Made by a program: the position numbers and the translations under genes. Below, one piece after another: positions 27,911 through 39,118 of a stretch of DNA of 64,000 nucleotides. Below the pieces are notes generated by a model. It saw nothing but the letters and a program-made list of their open reading frames with translations. It had not been told where the DNA came from and did not search any database. The stretch comes from Methanobrevibacter sp. V74. Its GTDB lineage: Archaea > Methanobacteriota > Methanobacteria > Methanobacteriales > Methanobacteriaceae. Numbering within the stretch: position 1 is the stretch's first letter; each line of letters starts with the position of its first letter. The stretch lies in NCBI RefSeq assembly GCF_963082495.1, contig NZ_CAUJAN010000005.1, positions 36,001 to 100,000 on the forward strand, read 5' to 3'.

Positions 27911-28870
27911 TTATAATTGTATATGATTTTCATTATTTAAAAAAAATTCCTCTAAATCTTTTAAAGTAGGAAATTTTTCCATTCCAAATCCTTCAATAGA
28001 TTTACTAGCTACCCAATTTCCGATATTGCATGATTTTTCCAAATCATATCCTTTTAAATATGAATATAAGAATCCGCTGTTGAAACTGTCTCCAGCACCA
28101 GTGGTATCGACAACATCGCATTTAAATGATTCAACTTCACATTCTCTTGAATTGTTAATTGCAAATGCTCCTTTTGATCCTCTTTTTACAACAACAGTCT
28201 CTATTCCCATGTCTAAAAATCCAATAGCCAATTTTTTTAAAGGATCTTTATTATTATTACATAATAATCGCAATTCTGATTCATTTATCAGTAATATATT
28301 AGTTCTCTCAAGTATGGGCTTTAATTCGTCAAACCCTTTTTTAACATACAGCATTCCAGGATCAAAACTTAATATGCATTCATCATTGAGTTTTTCTAAT
28401 AGATCTATTTGAGCTTTAAATGAATCTCCAACAAAGGAAGTATAATGCATTATTTTACATCTCATAATGTTTAACGGATTAATCTCACCAATTTTTATTT
28501 CATCATTAACCCCTGGGTCAATGTAGAGACCACGATTACCTTCCCCATCGACAAAACCTAAGCATTTTCCAGTTGATCCTGTTTCTGAGTAGATTAAATT
28601 ATTAGTGTAAACTCCATTTACAGCTAAATGATACTCCATTAAATCCCCATCCGCATCTTCGGCAATTTTACCGATAATTGAAGTTGAACAACCTAAACGG
28701 GCAAGACCAACAATAGTGTTAGTTGCTGATCCCCCCGGAGTGTCAGTTTCACTTTTAATAAAACTTTCCCCATCTTTTGAGACTATATTCTCTACTGAAT
28801 AGAGCTTATCTACATTTAACGCTCCAAATCCGATAATTTCAGCGTTTAAATCATTGTCAAAAATTTCCAT
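27911..28870 (-). CDS. PfkB-family carbohydrate/nucleoside kinase
   Basis: The 319-residue ribokinase-fold protein has PfkB signature 1 around TPGGSATNTIVGLARLG (residues 45-61) and signature 2 with the catalytic Asp in DVVDTTGAGDSFNSGFLYSYL (about 247-267). The substrate is not obvious; archaeal relatives act on sugars, nucleosides or phosphosugars. It follows the Ftr homologue by 10 bases in the eha run. A ribokinase-like gene in this place is, to my knowledge, conserved in related methanogens. Its link to the hydrogenase is unexplained. Confidence 0.85.
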   Translation of the reverse strand: MEIFDNDLNAEIIGFGALNVDKLYSVENIVSKDGESFIKSETDTPGGSATNTIVGLARLGCSTSIIGKIAEDADGDLMEYHLAVNGVYTNNLIYSETGSTGKCLGFVDGEGNRGLYIDPGVNDEIKIGEINPLNIMRCKIMHYTSFVGDSFKAQIDLLEKLNDECILSFDPGMLYVKKGFDELKPILERTNILLINESELRLLCNNNKDPLKKLAIGFLDMGIETVVVKRGSKGAFAINNSRECEVESFKCDVVDTTGAGDSFNSGFLYSYLKGYDLEKSCNIGNWVASKSIEGFGMEKFPTLKDLEEFFLNNENHIQL

Positions 28871-28880
28871 CTTTAAAACC

Positions 28881-29771
28881 TTACTTTAAAATATCTAATA
28901 GATTAATATTTTTATCTCCAAGTTTACCATCAAAGTTGCCTGCAGATATTCCCATTACACCATCAAATTCTAAAGCAGCATCAATACCTGCTTTGACAGC
29001 TTCATTCATGGATTTTTCATCAATTGCATTTATTACAACTTCAGGAATATACTTGACACCTTCTGGAACTTTAGATTCATCACCTAAACGTTCTTTTAGA
29101 GAAGGACAATAAACATGATTTGTAGTCGGACCGATTTCTGGATAATTGGTTTCTGGTTTTGAAGCGGCAGAACATATATCGAATGGTGTTGTTGCTCCTT
29201 CCACATTCATGATAGCTTCAATAATGGCATCACCAGCATCCAAGACTGCTTCTTGAGTTTTGCATAAATACCAGAAATTACCTCCCATAGTTCCATCATT
29301 TATTTTAAATTTGTCTTCAATCTGAAAATCCGGTACAGCAATTGGCACATTAATCATTTTTCTTCCATATTCTTCAACAACCCATTCATATCCATCGCCA
29401 CAGTGCCCTACAATCCCCATCATTTCAATATATCCATCACTTGGCTTATCCGAGTAGTCGAAAATGCGTGTGAATGGTTTAACTAGTACATCTTGTCTCA
29501 ATCTATAAGATAGTTCAAATGCAAATTTGTCTACATCGTTGCCACCTAACCAGTATTGTACAATTGCTCCAAATCTATTATCTGGAGTCTGTGATTCATC
29601 TAAAAATCCTTCTACTCCACCTTCCACTCTTCCAATAACTGCACTTGGAGTTGAAGTTGAGTCATATGCCGCTCTTTTTACAATAGCTTCATTAGGGCCT
29701 GTAATTAAGGCTCTTACATATTTTCCTTGAAATGCTTCAAAGAATGTGTCTTGCACGTTATCATAATTCAT
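28881..29771 (-). CDS. Formylmethanofuran:H4MPT formyltransferase homologue in the eha operon
   Basis: The 296-residue product matches the length and sequence pattern of Ftr, which moves the formyl group from formylmethanofuran to tetrahydromethanopterin. Recognisable blocks are ITGPNEAIVKRAAYDSTSTPS near the N-terminus, EGGVEGFLDESQTPDNR, and MGIVGHCGDGYEWVVEEYG in the middle. An eha-linked second Ftr is known in Methanothermobacter. Whether this copy is catalytic or structural is not known. I start it at 29771, after AGGTGT, rather than at a GTG at 29780. Confidence 0.88.
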   Translation of the reverse strand: MNYDNVQDTFFEAFQGKYVRALITGPNEAIVKRAAYDSTSTPSAVIGRVEGGVEGFLDESQTPDNRFGAIVQYWLGGNDVDKFAFELSYRLRQDVLVKPFTRIFDYSDKPSDGYIEMMGIVGHCGDGYEWVVEEYGRKMINVPIAVPDFQIEDKFKINDGTMGGNFWYLCKTQEAVLDAGDAIIEAIMNVEGATTPFDICSAASKPETNYPEIGPTTNHVYCPSLKERLGDESKVPEGVKYIPEVVINAIDEKSMNEAVKAGIDAALEFDGVMGISAGNFDGKLGDKNINLLDILK

Positions 29772-29780
29772 TTTATACAC

Positions 29781-30824
29781 CTAACCTAATCCACCTATAT
29801 CTTGACCGCGAATATTATTTCTCATCTCTTTACTGGCTTTTAATAACTCCCCATAGTTTTCGTCAGTTATTATCTGAATTATTGGATAGTTTTTAGTAAA
29901 TGCCGTGAAAAACTTATTTTTAATATCCGCATTGATATTATAGTCATCGAATAGTTTTTTTAAATCTTTTGAAAAATTATAATCCTTAATAAATTGTAAA
30001 ACTTTATTTTTATCATATTCTGCATAAATATTTGCAATTACTGCGGTTGTTACAGCACTTGGAGATATTATTGCAATTTCAGCTGCTTTTAAAGGATATT
30101 CATTACCATTGAATGATATGCTGATGCCATTGTTTTTGCAAGCGAAATCTAGCGGTTCTACATCGGTAATGCTATCACCAATATAAAGTATTTCATTGGC
30201 ATTAATGTTGTCTTTTTCAATAATCTTATCAATAGCTAATTTTTTTCCTTGACCGCCAACAACTTCTATATCTTTGATTTTCTCATAAATTCCCATTTTT
30301 AGAATTTGATTAAATAAAATATCATCGAATAACTCATAATCTTCCGGATTAGTTAAAATTAAATCTTTAAATTCGATGATTTTTTGAACTTCCTCTTTAT
30401 TTAATTCCAATCCATCCACATCAACATTTGTATAATATGTATTTTCAAAAGGAACTTCCATATAATCAGAAACTGCTTTAATATATTGACCGTAACTTGT
30501 GCTTACAATATATGTATTCATAGCTTCTTTCAAATAATTTAATAGGAATCTTGAGTCGGGAACAGCGCAAATATTATTCTGTGAAAAATCAATGAAATCA
30601 TCATTAGTAAGATTTTCAACTACAAAGAACGGTAAAATTAACTTCAAAGTGTTGCCCGCTTTATAATTTTCCTTTTTAACTATATCTACTAAATAATCGT
30701 CATATGAACTAAGGATTTTAAATAATTCCCCACCATCCTGAATGAAATTAACTGCCAGTTCATAAGCGTTGTCATTTAAGGTCAGTGGACCTTCACAATC
30801 GGTAATAAATGATTTTTCGAACAT
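29781..30824 (-). CDS. ehaR: Eha subunit R, HAD-like hydrolase
   Basis: The 347-residue protein has HAD-fold landmarks: motif I ITDCEGPLTLND (Asp then Glu where most HADs have a second Asp), motif III Lys in GGQGKKLAIDKII, and motif IV ILYIGDSITDVEPLDFA. An eha gene of this type is listed as subunit R in related methanogens. It is hydrophilic and its substrate is unknown. It follows ehaQ by 3 bases and precedes the Ftr homologue. Confidence 0.82.
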   Translation of the reverse strand: MFEKSFITDCEGPLTLNDNAYELAVNFIQDGGELFKILSSYDDYLVDIVKKENYKAGNTLKLILPFFVVENLTNDDFIDFSQNNICAVPDSRFLLNYLKEAMNTYIVSTSYGQYIKAVSDYMEVPFENTYYTNVDVDGLELNKEEVQKIIEFKDLILTNPEDYELFDDILFNQILKMGIYEKIKDIEVVGGQGKKLAIDKIIEKDNINANEILYIGDSITDVEPLDFACKNNGISISFNGNEYPLKAAEIAIISPSAVTTAVIANIYAEYDKNKVLQFIKDYNFSKDLKKLFDDYNINADIKNKFFTAFTKNYPIIQIITDENYGELLKASKEMRNNIRGQDIGGLG

Positions 30825-30827
30825 GAT

Positions 30828-32189
30828 TCACCTAAAGTTAACTATCCTAATTGCATCTAGCGGACAAATTGCTTCGCAAGTTCTACAATAAATACATTTT
30901 TCACTGTCAAAATCTATTTTATCATCTTCAGTTAATGATAAAGCCTCGACTGCACAATTTTTAACACAAATTCCACAAGCCTGACATTTATCATCTGCAA
31001 GTGAAAAGTCCCCAATTCTTTGCTTGTATAAATAAGACCTTGCATAGTATAAGTCTTGATCTTTACTGTAGAAGTAATCATCATATGCTCCAATAGCATC
31101 AAATTGACATGTTTCAACACATTTTCCACAGTATATGCAATTATTGTTGATTGTAATTGGATTTGGACCATTTAATTCAATTGCATTAACCGGACAAACA
31201 TTGTAACATTCCCCGCAAGCTATGCATTTTTTATCATAAACCTCAATATTCCTATCCATTAGATAAGATCCAACTAATTTTGTGAATTTATCAATTTCTA
31301 TACGAGTATCTAAACTAATCTTTAACTCTCGCTCCATCATGTCATTAACTTTACATTCAATGAAATGCTCAAAGCTTTGATCATTGAATTCTAAAGCAGT
31401 ATCTTTTCCTACTTTTTCTAAAACTTTATTTAAGCTAATTAAATCTAGAGACAATTTTTTAACATCATAGTCTATGATGCTGGATACGATATCATAAGAT
31501 TTGATTTCACTATACATTCTGTAAGCTTTTTTACGTGAAGAATACTTTATAGCTGTTGAAGGGCAAGAATGCATACATTCCTCACATCTTGCACAATATC
31601 CTGGGTTGATATAAGGCAGTTTATTGGTTTTGCCTACATTAATAGCTCCCATTGACGGACATACTCTTGTACAGGTCATACAGCCAATACACTTATTTTG
31701 GTCAACAACAATGGCCTTACCTCCTTTAACTGTTTTAGGAAGCAATTCCCCATATTTAATCGCATCAGTGGGACATACTCTAAAACAATATCCGCATCTA
31801 ACACATGTATCCTTATCAATTTTACTGTGAGGTTCATGTTTTCCGTCGGATACAATATGAATTGAACCATTTTTACATGCCTGAACGCATGCTCCACATG
31901 CTTTACAAAGCTTAGTGTTAATGTTTGGAACATTTTCTTTTAAAGGAGGATCCATATTTACATCAAGAGATATTGCATCATAAGGACAAGCATTGCGACA
32001 CAATACACAACCAAAGCAAGTATTTCTTAATTTAATAAGACCATCGCTTTCATCAAGATAAATTGCATCAATAGGGCATGATTGAAGGCACGGTTTATCA
32101 ATACATGCCATGCACCTAGTTTGGTCAACAATATAATCCACATCAACATGCCTTAGTGGTCTTGGTGTTTTAGTAAAACTATCAATCAT
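30828..32189 (-). CDS. ehaQ: Eha subunit Q, 10[4Fe-4S] polyferredoxin
   Basis: The protein has about 453 residues and ten cysteine clusters. The first six run from [15 protein letters not shown] to [13 protein letters not shown] in residues 20-215; the other four, starting [13 protein letters not shown], lie in the last 135 residues. A helical segment without Cys separates the groups. Ten clusters match the large Eha polyferredoxin described for Methanothermobacter. It should carry electrons between the hydrogenase small subunit and soluble partners. The ATG at 32189 follows GGAGTGAGT, which I prefer to the GTG at 32198 that overlaps ehaP. Confidence 0.93.
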   Translation of the reverse strand: MIDSFTKTPRPLRHVDVDYIVDQTRCMACIDKPCLQSCPIDAIYLDESDGLIKLRNTCFGCVLCRNACPYDAISLDVNMDPPLKENVPNINTKLCKACGACVQACKNGSIHIVSDGKHEPHSKIDKDTCVRCGYCFRVCPTDAIKYGELLPKTVKGGKAIVVDQNKCIGCMTCTRVCPSMGAINVGKTNKLPYINPGYCARCEECMHSCPSTAIKYSSRKKAYRMYSEIKSYDIVSSIIDYDVKKLSLDLISLNKVLEKVGKDTALEFNDQSFEHFIECKVNDMMERELKISLDTRIEIDKFTKLVGSYLMDRNIEVYDKKCIACGECYNVCPVNAIELNGPNPITINNNCIYCGKCVETCQFDAIGAYDDYFYSKDQDLYYARSYLYKQRIGDFSLADDKCQACGICVKNCAVEALSLTEDDKIDFDSEKCIYCRTCEAICPLDAIRIVNFR

Positions 32190-32194
32190 AACAC

Positions 32195-33223
32195 TCACTC
32201 CATAAATAGCTCACCATTTAGATTAGATGCCTTTACTGTAACGTGAATATTTTCACCATCATCAAGTGAAAACTTAGCAATGAAGTACTTAATTACTGAA
32301 AAGGGACAAGTTTGGTAACAAATACTGCATCTTAAACATCTATCTTTATCTCTCACAATTGTATCATTTTCTCCATCAAATGAAATACATCCAGTCGGAC
32401 AATCTGGAATGCATAATTGGCATTTTTTACATTTTGATTTATCCCAATCAATAATTCTGACTTTAAGCCTGTTAACAGCATTAGTTATTATTTCTAGAGA
32501 TATTTCTTCATCAGGAATTATTTTTAATGCCTTATCCAATATAACTGAAAGCGGCACGTCATACTGTAGAAGCCCATCCTTTTCTAAAGAGCGCAAGTCT
32601 TCCTCTTTTGAATTAATGTAATCCTCAAGATAATTTACACACAAAAGTATTATATCCTTTTGATCTTGGAGGTTTTCAATAAATACCCCTTTCATTGCAC
32701 CATTTACAGGACAAACATTAACACACTCCCCGCAAGAGATGCATTTAAGCTGATCAACAACCACTTTTCCATCATCTAGACCAATAGCTTCAACAGGACA
32801 TTGCTTCATACATTTTTTACATTTAATACATAAATAATCATCAACAATGTATTGCCTTTTTGATGGAATAATATTGAATTCCGGTAAAATTAAATGATTC
32901 AAACCACACTCTAATGTTTTTGGATCTGTCGGGCAAACTTCAGCACAAAAACCACAACGAATACATGCTCCTGCCGTGATTACAGGATATGTTAAACCTT
33001 CACCATCTTCACTGTCTTCATCACGAACTAATTTAATTGCATTTGGCGAAGGGCAAGATACAGTACATGCTCCACAACCGATACAGTATTCTTTATTTAC
33101 TTTTGGAAAGTCTCTGAAACGTTCCGGTTTTTCAACAATTTCAGGTTCGGATTTTGCATTGGCAAATGCATCTGCCCAAGCTTTTCTAGCAAAATCGTAA
33201 ATATACCACATTAATGAGGCCAT
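32195..33223 (-). CDS. ehaP: Eha subunit P, 6[4Fe-4S] polyferredoxin
   Basis: In its 342 residues there are six [4Fe-4S] motifs. The first four are [41 protein letters not shown] and [13 protein letters not shown]. After a Cys-poor linker come [13 protein letters not shown] and [13 protein letters not shown]. Six clusters match the smaller Eha polyferredoxin. It starts directly after the ehaO stop and reads into ehaQ. It relays electrons between the hydrogenase module and ferredoxin. Confidence 0.93.
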   Translation of the reverse strand: MASLMWYIYDFARKAWADAFANAKSEPEIVEKPERFRDFPKVNKEYCIGCGACTVSCPSPNAIKLVRDEDSEDGEGLTYPVITAGACIRCGFCAEVCPTDPKTLECGLNHLILPEFNIIPSKRQYIVDDYLCIKCKKCMKQCPVEAIGLDDGKVVVDQLKCISCGECVNVCPVNGAMKGVFIENLQDQKDIILLCVNYLEDYINSKEEDLRSLEKDGLLQYDVPLSVILDKALKIIPDEEISLEIITNAVNRLKVRIIDWDKSKCKKCQLCIPDCPTGCISFDGENDTIVRDKDRCLRCSICYQTCPFSVIKYFIAKFSLDDGENIHVTVKASNLNGELFME

Positions 33224-34348
33224 TTACCTCACCTCATCTAAACGTTTTGTAATCGTTTTTCCAGATTCATTTGTTATGGCTACTCTTTCAGCACATGCAA
33301 CACAAGGATCACATGACGCATAAGTAGATACGGCATCGGCAACTGTTGGAACATCACGAATCATGTATTTTGCACAAGAATCCATATTTGGAATACTTGG
33401 AGTTCTAATAGTTATGTTTTTGATTAAATTACCATTAGTTTCAACCATATAGGTAACTTCACCACGTGGAGCTTCATTTTTACGCATTGCATAACCCGAT
33501 TTAATTTCAGCAGGAGTACGAACTTCACCATCAGGCATATTTTCAATAGCTTGTCTAATTAAACTAATTGATTCTGGAATTTCATCGAATCTTGTTAATG
33601 TTCTTGCATAATTGTCCCCTTCCTTACGTCTTATAACTTTAAAATCAAAATAATCATCATATGTGTAATGTCCTATGCGGTAATCTTCCTTTACATCAGA
33701 TGCTCTTCCAATAGGTCCCACAGACCTTCCTTTAATAGCCTCTTTTTTAGACATATACCCTATGCCTTTGCACCTTAAACCAAGTGCAGAACCTTCTGCA
33801 AATAGTGCTCTGACTATATCAAAACGGTCTTCTATCTTTTTAAGATTTTCAAGAATTGGATTAAAATGGCGCTCATCTGCATCCATCCTAACACCACCAA
33901 CTACATTCCAACCCATATTAACTCTATTACCCGTTAAAAGTTCAATAGCATCCATTGCATACTCCCTTAATTCTAAAACATGCATGAATAATGTTTCATG
34001 ATCCATTGATTTGAAAAATGTGGAATTTGCAAGTAAATGACTCTGAATCCTATCAAGTTCATTGGTTATAACTCTTAAAAATTGAGCTCTTGGCGGTACA
34101 GAAACATCTGAAATTTGTTCGATAGATTCTGCAAATGTTTGTGTGTGTTCATATGAACAAATACCACATACTCTTTCAGATAGATAAATTCCTTTCTGCC
34201 AAGTCTTTCCTTCAATTATTTTTTCAATTCCCCTATGCACATAACCATATTCAAGTTCGGCTTTAACAACTCTTTCACCTTCAGTTTGAAGTTTTAATCT
34301 GATAGGTTCTTTTAAAGCCGGGTGAATCGGACCAATTGGTACTATCAT
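33224..34348 (-). CDS. ehaO: Eha [NiFe]-hydrogenase large subunit
   Basis: The 374-residue catalytic subunit has both CxxC motifs that hold the Ni-Fe centre: [13 protein letters not shown] near residues 58-70, and [15 protein letters not shown] near 345-359. All four cysteines are present. The short tail after the second motif is normal for group 4 hydrogenases. It splits H2 at the membrane and passes electrons to EhaN. It overlaps ehaN by ATGA, so the two subunits are made together. Confidence 0.95.
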   Translation of the reverse strand: MIVPIGPIHPALKEPIRLKLQTEGERVVKAELEYGYVHRGIEKIIEGKTWQKGIYLSERVCGICSYEHTQTFAESIEQISDVSVPPRAQFLRVITNELDRIQSHLLANSTFFKSMDHETLFMHVLELREYAMDAIELLTGNRVNMGWNVVGGVRMDADERHFNPILENLKKIEDRFDIVRALFAEGSALGLRCKGIGYMSKKEAIKGRSVGPIGRASDVKEDYRIGHYTYDDYFDFKVIRRKEGDNYARTLTRFDEIPESISLIRQAIENMPDGEVRTPAEIKSGYAMRKNEAPRGEVTYMVETNGNLIKNITIRTPSIPNMDSCAKYMIRDVPTVADAVSTYASCDPCVACAERVAITNESGKTITKRLDEVR

Positions 34349-34794
34349 TTTTGTTCCCTCCCACGATCAGCAATAGCTTGAGGTCCAACAGCTAAAATAG
34401 CTTCTAATATTTCATTAGGTCTTGGTGGACATCCTGGAATTTCTGCTGCAACGGGGATGAAATTAGATGCAGGTGCATTTACGTGACCTCCTTCCTGATT
34501 AAATACATCTCCAGATATTGGGCAGTTTCCAACTGCTACGGCAATTTTTGGTTCAGGAGCCTTATCATAAATTCTTTTTAAGTTATCCTTCCATTGTTCG
34601 GTTACAGCACCTGTTAACAATAGAACATCAGCTTCGCGAGGATTATTGTGAACATATATACCATACTGCTCTAAATCATATCTTGGAGATAATAATGCAA
34701 CACACTCTACGTCACACCCATTACATCCACCACAATTTACAATACAGACGTGAATTGAGCTTTTTCTCACAACATCCTTAATAGCGTCTAACAT
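34345..34794 (-). CDS. ehaN: Eha [NiFe]-hydrogenase small subunit
   Basis: The 149-residue protein is of the NuoB/Ech small-subunit type. The proximal [4Fe-4S] cluster ligands are visible as [11 protein letters not shown] near residue 20-30, NCPISGD near 96 and [11 protein letters not shown] near 120-130. It connects the Ni-Fe site of EhaO to the polyferredoxins. It overlaps ehaO by four bases. Confidence 0.94.
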   Translation of the reverse strand: MLDAIKDVVRKSSIHVCIVNCGGCNGCDVECVALLSPRYDLEQYGIYVHNNPREADVLLLTGAVTEQWKDNLKRIYDKAPEPKIAVAVGNCPISGDVFNQEGGHVNAPASNFIPVAAEIPGCPPRPNEILEAILAVGPQAIADRGREQK

Positions 34795-34836
34795 CGTACT
34801 CCCTCTTTATTTCAATAATATAATATAAAATAAACA

Positions 34837-35238
34837 TCAATATTTAGCTTCTTTTTTTAATAATTCAAATAATTCTAATTGACCTTCTTTTAAGGCATCT
34901 TCATAAGATTTTCCATTTTTAATTTTATTTACCATGCTCATTTTGAGATTTTTAGCATCTTCATGAGTGATTAACTCCAAAGTATCGCTGAACCAGCACA
35001 ATCTCAAATCAGCATTTAATTTCTGATAAATACAAATATCCTGAGCAGATTCAAATGTTGCATGTAATGCTTGTAAATCCGACATATTTAATGAATTAAA
35101 TAATATTTCTTCTAATTCTTCAGTAGTGCAGTTAAATTCCTTAGAAAGCGGAACTATAATGTCCCTCTGCCAGGCATAACTTCTTATTATTCTAGTCTGC
35201 ATTAATTTCAATTTAGCATCGTCGTCCATTTCCATCAT
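34837..35238 (-). CDS. ehaM: Eha subunit M (DUF1959)
   Basis: The hydrophilic helical protein of up to 133 residues has TRIIRSYAWQRDIIVPLSKE near the N-terminus, typical of the DUF1959 family found only in eha clusters. Its role in the complex is not known. It overlaps the end of ehaL by an ATGA-type junction. An alternative ATG nine bases downstream is also possible. Confidence 0.85.
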   Translation of the reverse strand: MMEMDDDAKLKLMQTRIIRSYAWQRDIIVPLSKEFNCTTEELEEILFNSLNMSDLQALHATFESAQDICIYQKLNADLRLCWFSDTLELITHEDAKNLKMSMVNKIKNGKSYEDALKEGQLELFELLKKEAKY

Positions 35239-35543
35239 CCTATACTACTCATTTTCAATAATGCATATGCAATAATACCTAAAATTAATCCAGCTGCAGT
35301 TTCTTTTCTACCATATCCCGGCCTTTCACCCATTACAAATCCTGCAAGGAGAAAACCTACAGCCGATAAAATAATATTGCCTGAATTAAATCCTAAAACC
35401 CATCCTACAGTTGAAATTATGGCAAATGGAGTATTGAACCCGGTTACTGCTACAAATGGTTCAGCATGCTTACTATAACTGTAAAGTAAACCAATAATTG
35501 ATCCTGCTGCAAATGTAAGTAAATAAATCATATAATCAAACAT
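35235..35543 (-). CDS. ehaL: Eha membrane subunit L
   Basis: The small 102-residue protein has three or four membrane helices (MFDYMIYLLTFAAGSIIGLLY at the start) and a conserved-looking GERPGYGRKETAAGLILG near residue 72-89. Placement between ehaK and ehaM fits subunit L. It is part of the membrane arm; its individual function is unknown. Confidence 0.82.
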   Translation of the reverse strand: MFDYMIYLLTFAAGSIIGLLYSYSKHAEPFVAVTGFNTPFAIISTVGWVLGFNSGNIILSAVGFLLAGFVMGERPGYGRKETAAGLILGIIAYALLKMSSIG

Positions 35544-35550
35544 AATATCC

Positions 35551-35805
35551 CTACATCACCCTATAAAGCAATATAAATGAACAGATTATTGCCATGAACG
35601 TTATTATAAAACATAATTTCTCCATACTTTCTATTTTATGTGAAAAATTGCCTTTTGCTTGGAATAAAAACACAGCCAGGATAATTCCCATAATTACAAT
35701 AGGAGCAAGGACAGCTGAGTGCAAAAATGTTGCAAGTAAAGCAACGAATATCACGCCAACAGCAACCAATGCGGTCAAATACACAAATACATCTTCACTA
35801 TTCAT
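35551..35805 (-). CDS. ehaK: Eha membrane subunit K
   Basis: I start this gene at 35805 ([17 protein letters not shown]), whose ATG overlaps the ehaJ stop as ATGA; a longer frame would overlap ehaJ by 49 bases. The 84-residue product has three hydrophobic segments and belongs by position to the Eha membrane arm. Function in the complex is unknown. Confidence 0.8.
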   Translation of the reverse strand: MNSEDVFVYLTALVAVGVIFVALLATFLHSAVLAPIVIMGIILAVFLFQAKGNFSHKIESMEKLCFIITFMAIICSFILLYRVM

Positions 35806-36674
35806 ACTACCATTCCTGAAAATATCATTACTATAGTTCCAAAGAAGCAAATTGCTCCAATGGTAATTTGAGTCATGACTGAATGATTTGGACTTAATAA
35901 TGGAGTAGTTGCATTAATAAATCCGGTGACAAATGAAATCACAACCATTCCAATCAAATATCCCACAGCATCCAATGGACCGAAGAATATTGTTAAAAAT
36001 ACCCAAAGCAATACATACCATGCAATTGATTCGGAAAATAACATGAATCCTCTTAAGAATCCAAAGTGCTCAGTTTCAAATCCAGATATTAAAACTTTAT
36101 CTTTAGTTATTCCAAATGGAGAGTATGGGGATTTTGTAATAATCAACATGAAAAACATTAAGGCCGCAAGTGGAATTGAAAATACTAAAGGGCCATGAAC
36201 AGATTGGTAAGTAATTATTTCCCCAATATTCATTGAACCTGTCATCAAGTAAACGAATATAATGGCTGCGAATAATGGGAGTTCAGTTGCCGCTGAAAGT
36301 ACAGCCCTTACACAACTTAATTTACCATATGGCGAACCGGAACTTGACCCGGCGTTATGCTCAACAATTTTGTAAACTGCATAAACGCCAAATAATATTA
36401 ATAATGAATCATGAGCCACAGGTCCCGCAATAACACCAACAACCCAAATCAAAGCTAATATAAACACAATACCGACATAGAAAACTTTAGATGTAGTTTT
36501 TGGAATTGCTGTTTCCTTAAAGAAAAATTTTAATGAATGTATCAATTGCTGGACAATAGGCGGTCCTGGACGTTTCTGTACACGTGCCATTACTTTCCTA
36601 TGCAAACCTAGAAGCAAACTCCCTGCTAGAAATGCAATAATAACTTGAATTAATATTTCTGCCATTAAATTCAT
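35802..36674 (-). CDS. ehaJ: Eha membrane subunit J, NuoH-like
   Basis: The 290-residue membrane protein has eight or so helices and a cytoplasmic loop with [19 protein letters not shown] near residues 30-48, the hallmark of the NuoH/EchB family. This subunit joins the peripheral hydrogenase module to the ion-translocating arm. Charged residues lie between helices (for example GFETEHFGF, and [13 protein letters not shown]). Confidence 0.93.
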   Translation of the reverse strand: MNLMAEILIQVIIAFLAGSLLLGLHRKVMARVQKRPGPPIVQQLIHSLKFFFKETAIPKTTSKVFYVGIVFILALIWVVGVIAGPVAHDSLLILFGVYAVYKIVEHNAGSSSGSPYGKLSCVRAVLSAATELPLFAAIIFVYLMTGSMNIGEIITYQSVHGPLVFSIPLAALMFFMLIITKSPYSPFGITKDKVLISGFETEHFGFLRGFMLFSESIAWYVLLWVFLTIFFGPLDAVGYLIGMVVISFVTGFINATTPLLSPNHSVMTQITIGAICFFGTIVMIFSGMVV

Positions 36675-36683
36675 AATACCACT

Positions 36684-36899
36684 CTAATACCCAGTAAATG
36701 GTTCTTTAACCCTTTCATCCGCATCTTCAGGTTTTGGTTTGGCCATAGTTAATAAACCAAGAGATAAAACCCATAATGGAATACCAAATATAGCTACAGT
36801 ATAAACTACCCATGCATCGAAGTTGATTATCAAGCATGAAAGAATAGCTATTGATGATAATGCCAATAATATAATACACACGATTTTTTGATTTATCAT
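36684..36899 (-). CDS. ehaI: Eha membrane subunit I
   Basis: A small protein of 71 residues from the ATG at 36899 (75 from a GTG at 36911 that overlaps ehaH by 7 bases). Two membrane helices are followed by a charged end KPKPEDADERVKEPFTGY. Assigned by its place between ehaH and ehaJ. Confidence 0.78.
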   Translation of the reverse strand: MINQKIVCIILLALSSIAILSCLIINFDAWVVYTVAIFGIPLWVLSLGLLTMAKPKPEDADERVKEPFTGY

Positions 36900-36904
36900 A
36901 CTCT

Positions 36905-37576
36905 CTACCACAATACCAATAATAATATTTCAACAGCCCTTACAATAATAAACAATGAACTTAAGTGGATAATGACGATGAATGGAGATCCAGCAGTCCT
37001 GAACATCTCCGCTTTACTTGCAAAGAACGGTGCCACTCCACTTTCACCCAGAATACCAATCAACATCAATATTGCACCAAATACGACCATCGGACTTGCA
37101 GGCATTTGAGATAAAACCGCAAGAGACAATGTTCCAGTTGCAGCAAGAATAATAGCCGCACCACCAAATAACGGTAAACTACACATCATAGCTATTAATC
37201 CATAATTAAATGCAGAGTTCAGTACAGTAGTTTGCTTAACCGCCGATACGATACCAATGTTTAAAATACCTACTAACGCCATGAATAATGTGAAGTTAAA
37301 TAAATCCCCAGTAATCATTGCTCCTGCAGATGCAATACCGCAAATAATTGATAAAAATCTTCTTTGTTTAAATTCTTTAGGACCTACTTTTACCTCAGTA
37401 TTATTTAAATAATGCATAGTAGCTTCGATTTGAGTTTCGGGTTTACTTAATGCAATTAATAAGGTAAAACCAAGTAAAACTGCAAACAAGAACAAATTAA
37501 ATGGAGTTAAATATAATACGATATCTCCAAGTGGAATTATTCCAAGTAAATTTCCCCCTAATGTAACGAAATCCAT
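36905..37576 (-). CDS. ehaH: Eha membrane subunit H, antiporter-like
   Basis: This 223-residue, six-helix membrane protein has a [29 protein letters not shown]-type region (about residues 73-100) like the helix 5-6 region of NuoL/M/N-type ion-pump subunits. An internal Lys and Glu occur in membrane segments ([18 protein letters not shown]). It likely carries the ion path of Eha. It is shorter than full NuoL-like subunits, as is usual in Eha. Confidence 0.85.
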   Translation of the reverse strand: MDFVTLGGNLLGIIPLGDIVLYLTPFNLFLFAVLLGFTLLIALSKPETQIEATMHYLNNTEVKVGPKEFKQRRFLSIICGIASAGAMITGDLFNFTLFMALVGILNIGIVSAVKQTTVLNSAFNYGLIAMMCSLPLFGGAAIILAATGTLSLAVLSQMPASPMVVFGAILMLIGILGESGVAPFFASKAEMFRTAGSPFIVIIHLSSLFIIVRAVEILLLVLW

Positions 37577-37584
37577 TTTCTCAC

Positions 37585-38268
37585 CTACTCATTATCAATA
37601 TCTTCCCTCATAAGCAGACCTATTAAACCTACTTTTGAAGCTACTTTTAATAATAATCCGCATGCCGCTAAAAATAAACTTAATATCCAATATTGCGGAG
37701 CTACAAAGAATAATAAAAAACCAATTATCCATATACACCATGCAATACCTGAAACTCCAGCAACACCATCCAACACCAAAACAGGAAGACCTCTTGCTTT
37801 TTTAGATAATGCATACAATACAATTCCTCCGCCAGCTACTGCTCCTCCAGTAAAACCAGTTAAGAAAATTCCATATACTATTAAGACCAGTGCTATAAAA
37901 TTGGGTGCAGTAGTCATAATTTCCATGTCTAAAGAGAATTCCTGTGGAAACATTGAAGAAGATTTAGTTAGATTAGCTCTTGGATCTTGTTCTATCTTAC
38001 GCATTTCTCTTGTAATCAAAATTTCAGAAATAGCCAAGGTTTCAGCCAACTCCACTACCAAACCTGGCAAGATTAATGCTTCTGCAAGATCGGTTCCAAC
38101 AGCAGAAACAACAAATATCATAGCAAGACCTACAATGTCAGTTAATATAAGAATGTGCAATTCTTTTCTTTTCATTGCTATAGCCATGGTAGCTATAAAA
38201 CCAACTATTAAACCAGCATAAATTGCAGGCAAATACATATCAACAAAAACATGAGGAACAAAAAGCAT
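37585..38268 (-). CDS. ehaG: Eha membrane subunit G
   Basis: The 227-residue protein has six or seven membrane helices. One contains [18 protein letters not shown] with buried Glu residues (about 68-85), and a cytoplasmic loop [19 protein letters not shown] follows. It overlaps the ehaF stop as TAATG. Assigned by order; it is part of the ion-translocating arm, role not defined. Confidence 0.83.
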   Translation of the reverse strand: MLFVPHVFVDMYLPAIYAGLIVGFIATMAIAMKRKELHILILTDIVGLAMIFVVSAVGTDLAEALILPGLVVELAETLAISEILITREMRKIEQDPRANLTKSSSMFPQEFSLDMEIMTTAPNFIALVLIVYGIFLTGFTGGAVAGGGIVLYALSKKARGLPVLVLDGVAGVSGIAWCIWIIGFLLFFVAPQYWILSLFLAACGLLLKVASKVGLIGLLMREDIDNE

Positions 38269-38861
38269 TAATTATCCCTCCTCATTTGTTTTTTTCTTGC
38301 TTTATCATCGTTTGCCTTGACTTCATAAGCTACCTGTGCAGAACCATTTACTGCACGAGCAACATCTTTTTTAATCTCTTCAGCATCATTTTTTCTATTC
38401 ATCGTATAATTAATAGATAACCATGAAGCAATGATAAATGACATCATCAGGATACTAGATTCAAGTATAGTATCGAAACCTCTTGTATAATACAATATTT
38501 CATCTATAAGTCCACCTGGAGATGAATATATTGATGTGCCAAAGTAAGGAGATATTGATGATATCCACTCTGCCAGCGGTGACATATACCCAGTAATCAT
38601 TCCCAAACTAGCTGCATTTTCAGGATATTGAGGATTTATCTCACCTGCTTCCTTTAGTGGTTCTCCACCTCTATCATAAGGCGCTAAAGATAATCCATCA
38701 TCAATTTGCTCTTGTGGAGCAGGCCTAACATATAATTGATCTGGATTTAATGCTAATGGCACAATTAAACCGATTATTAAAATAATTCCAAGGCCAAATG
38801 CAAAAAGACGAGGAATATATTTCGGGTCTGCCAATTTATTCCATAAAACTCCAATCCTCAT
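38268..38861 (-). CDS. ehaF: Eha membrane subunit F
   Basis: The 197-residue protein has an N-terminal helix ([19 protein letters not shown]), a long extracellular or periplasm-side loop rich in Pro/Glu, a helix near residues 135-155 and a charged tail ([14 protein letters not shown]). It starts within an ATGA overlap with ehaE. Assigned by position in the operon. Confidence 0.82.
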   Translation of the reverse strand: MRIGVLWNKLADPKYIPRLFAFGLGIILIIGLIVPLALNPDQLYVRPAPQEQIDDGLSLAPYDRGGEPLKEAGEINPQYPENAASLGMITGYMSPLAEWISSISPYFGTSIYSSPGGLIDEILYYTRGFDTILESSILMMSFIIASWLSINYTMNRKNDAEEIKKDVARAVNGSAQVAYEVKANDDKARKKQMRRDN

Positions 38862-39118
38862 ACATCTGCCCCCATTTCTTCTAAACGAATAATAGCTCTA
38901 AATAAAATTAAACTAATAATAACCGTAGTTGCAAGTAATGTTAATAAAGCTAAAACATGATTATAACATAATAAAACTAAACAAACACCAATGGATGCCA
39001 CTTCAGTATTGAATGTCCTAACAATTGGATCATTAACTCCAGGACCCCAAGCAGTTGCAATACTTCCAACAATTGCAAGAAAGATTCCGAAGTAGAAAAA
39101 TAATGAAACACTAACCAT
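38858..39118 (-). CDS. ehaE: Eha membrane subunit E
   Basis: I choose the ATG at 39118, preceded by GGTGATG, which gives 86 residues with three helices. It contains [22 protein letters not shown], reminiscent of the MnhG/EhbB-type small antiporter subunits. A longer start at 39130 would overlap ehaD more. Part of the membrane arm. Confidence 0.82.
   Translation of the reverse strand: MVSVSLFFYFGIFLAIVGSIATAWGPGVNDPIVRTFNTEVASIGVCLVLLCYNHVLALLTLLATTVIISLILFRAIIRLEEMGADV

Noticed and set aside
30932-31933. Several short frames inside the polyferredoxin gene ehaQ
   Set aside because: They are shifted readings of the Cys-cluster repeats. The ehaQ frame has regular [4Fe-4S] motifs throughout.
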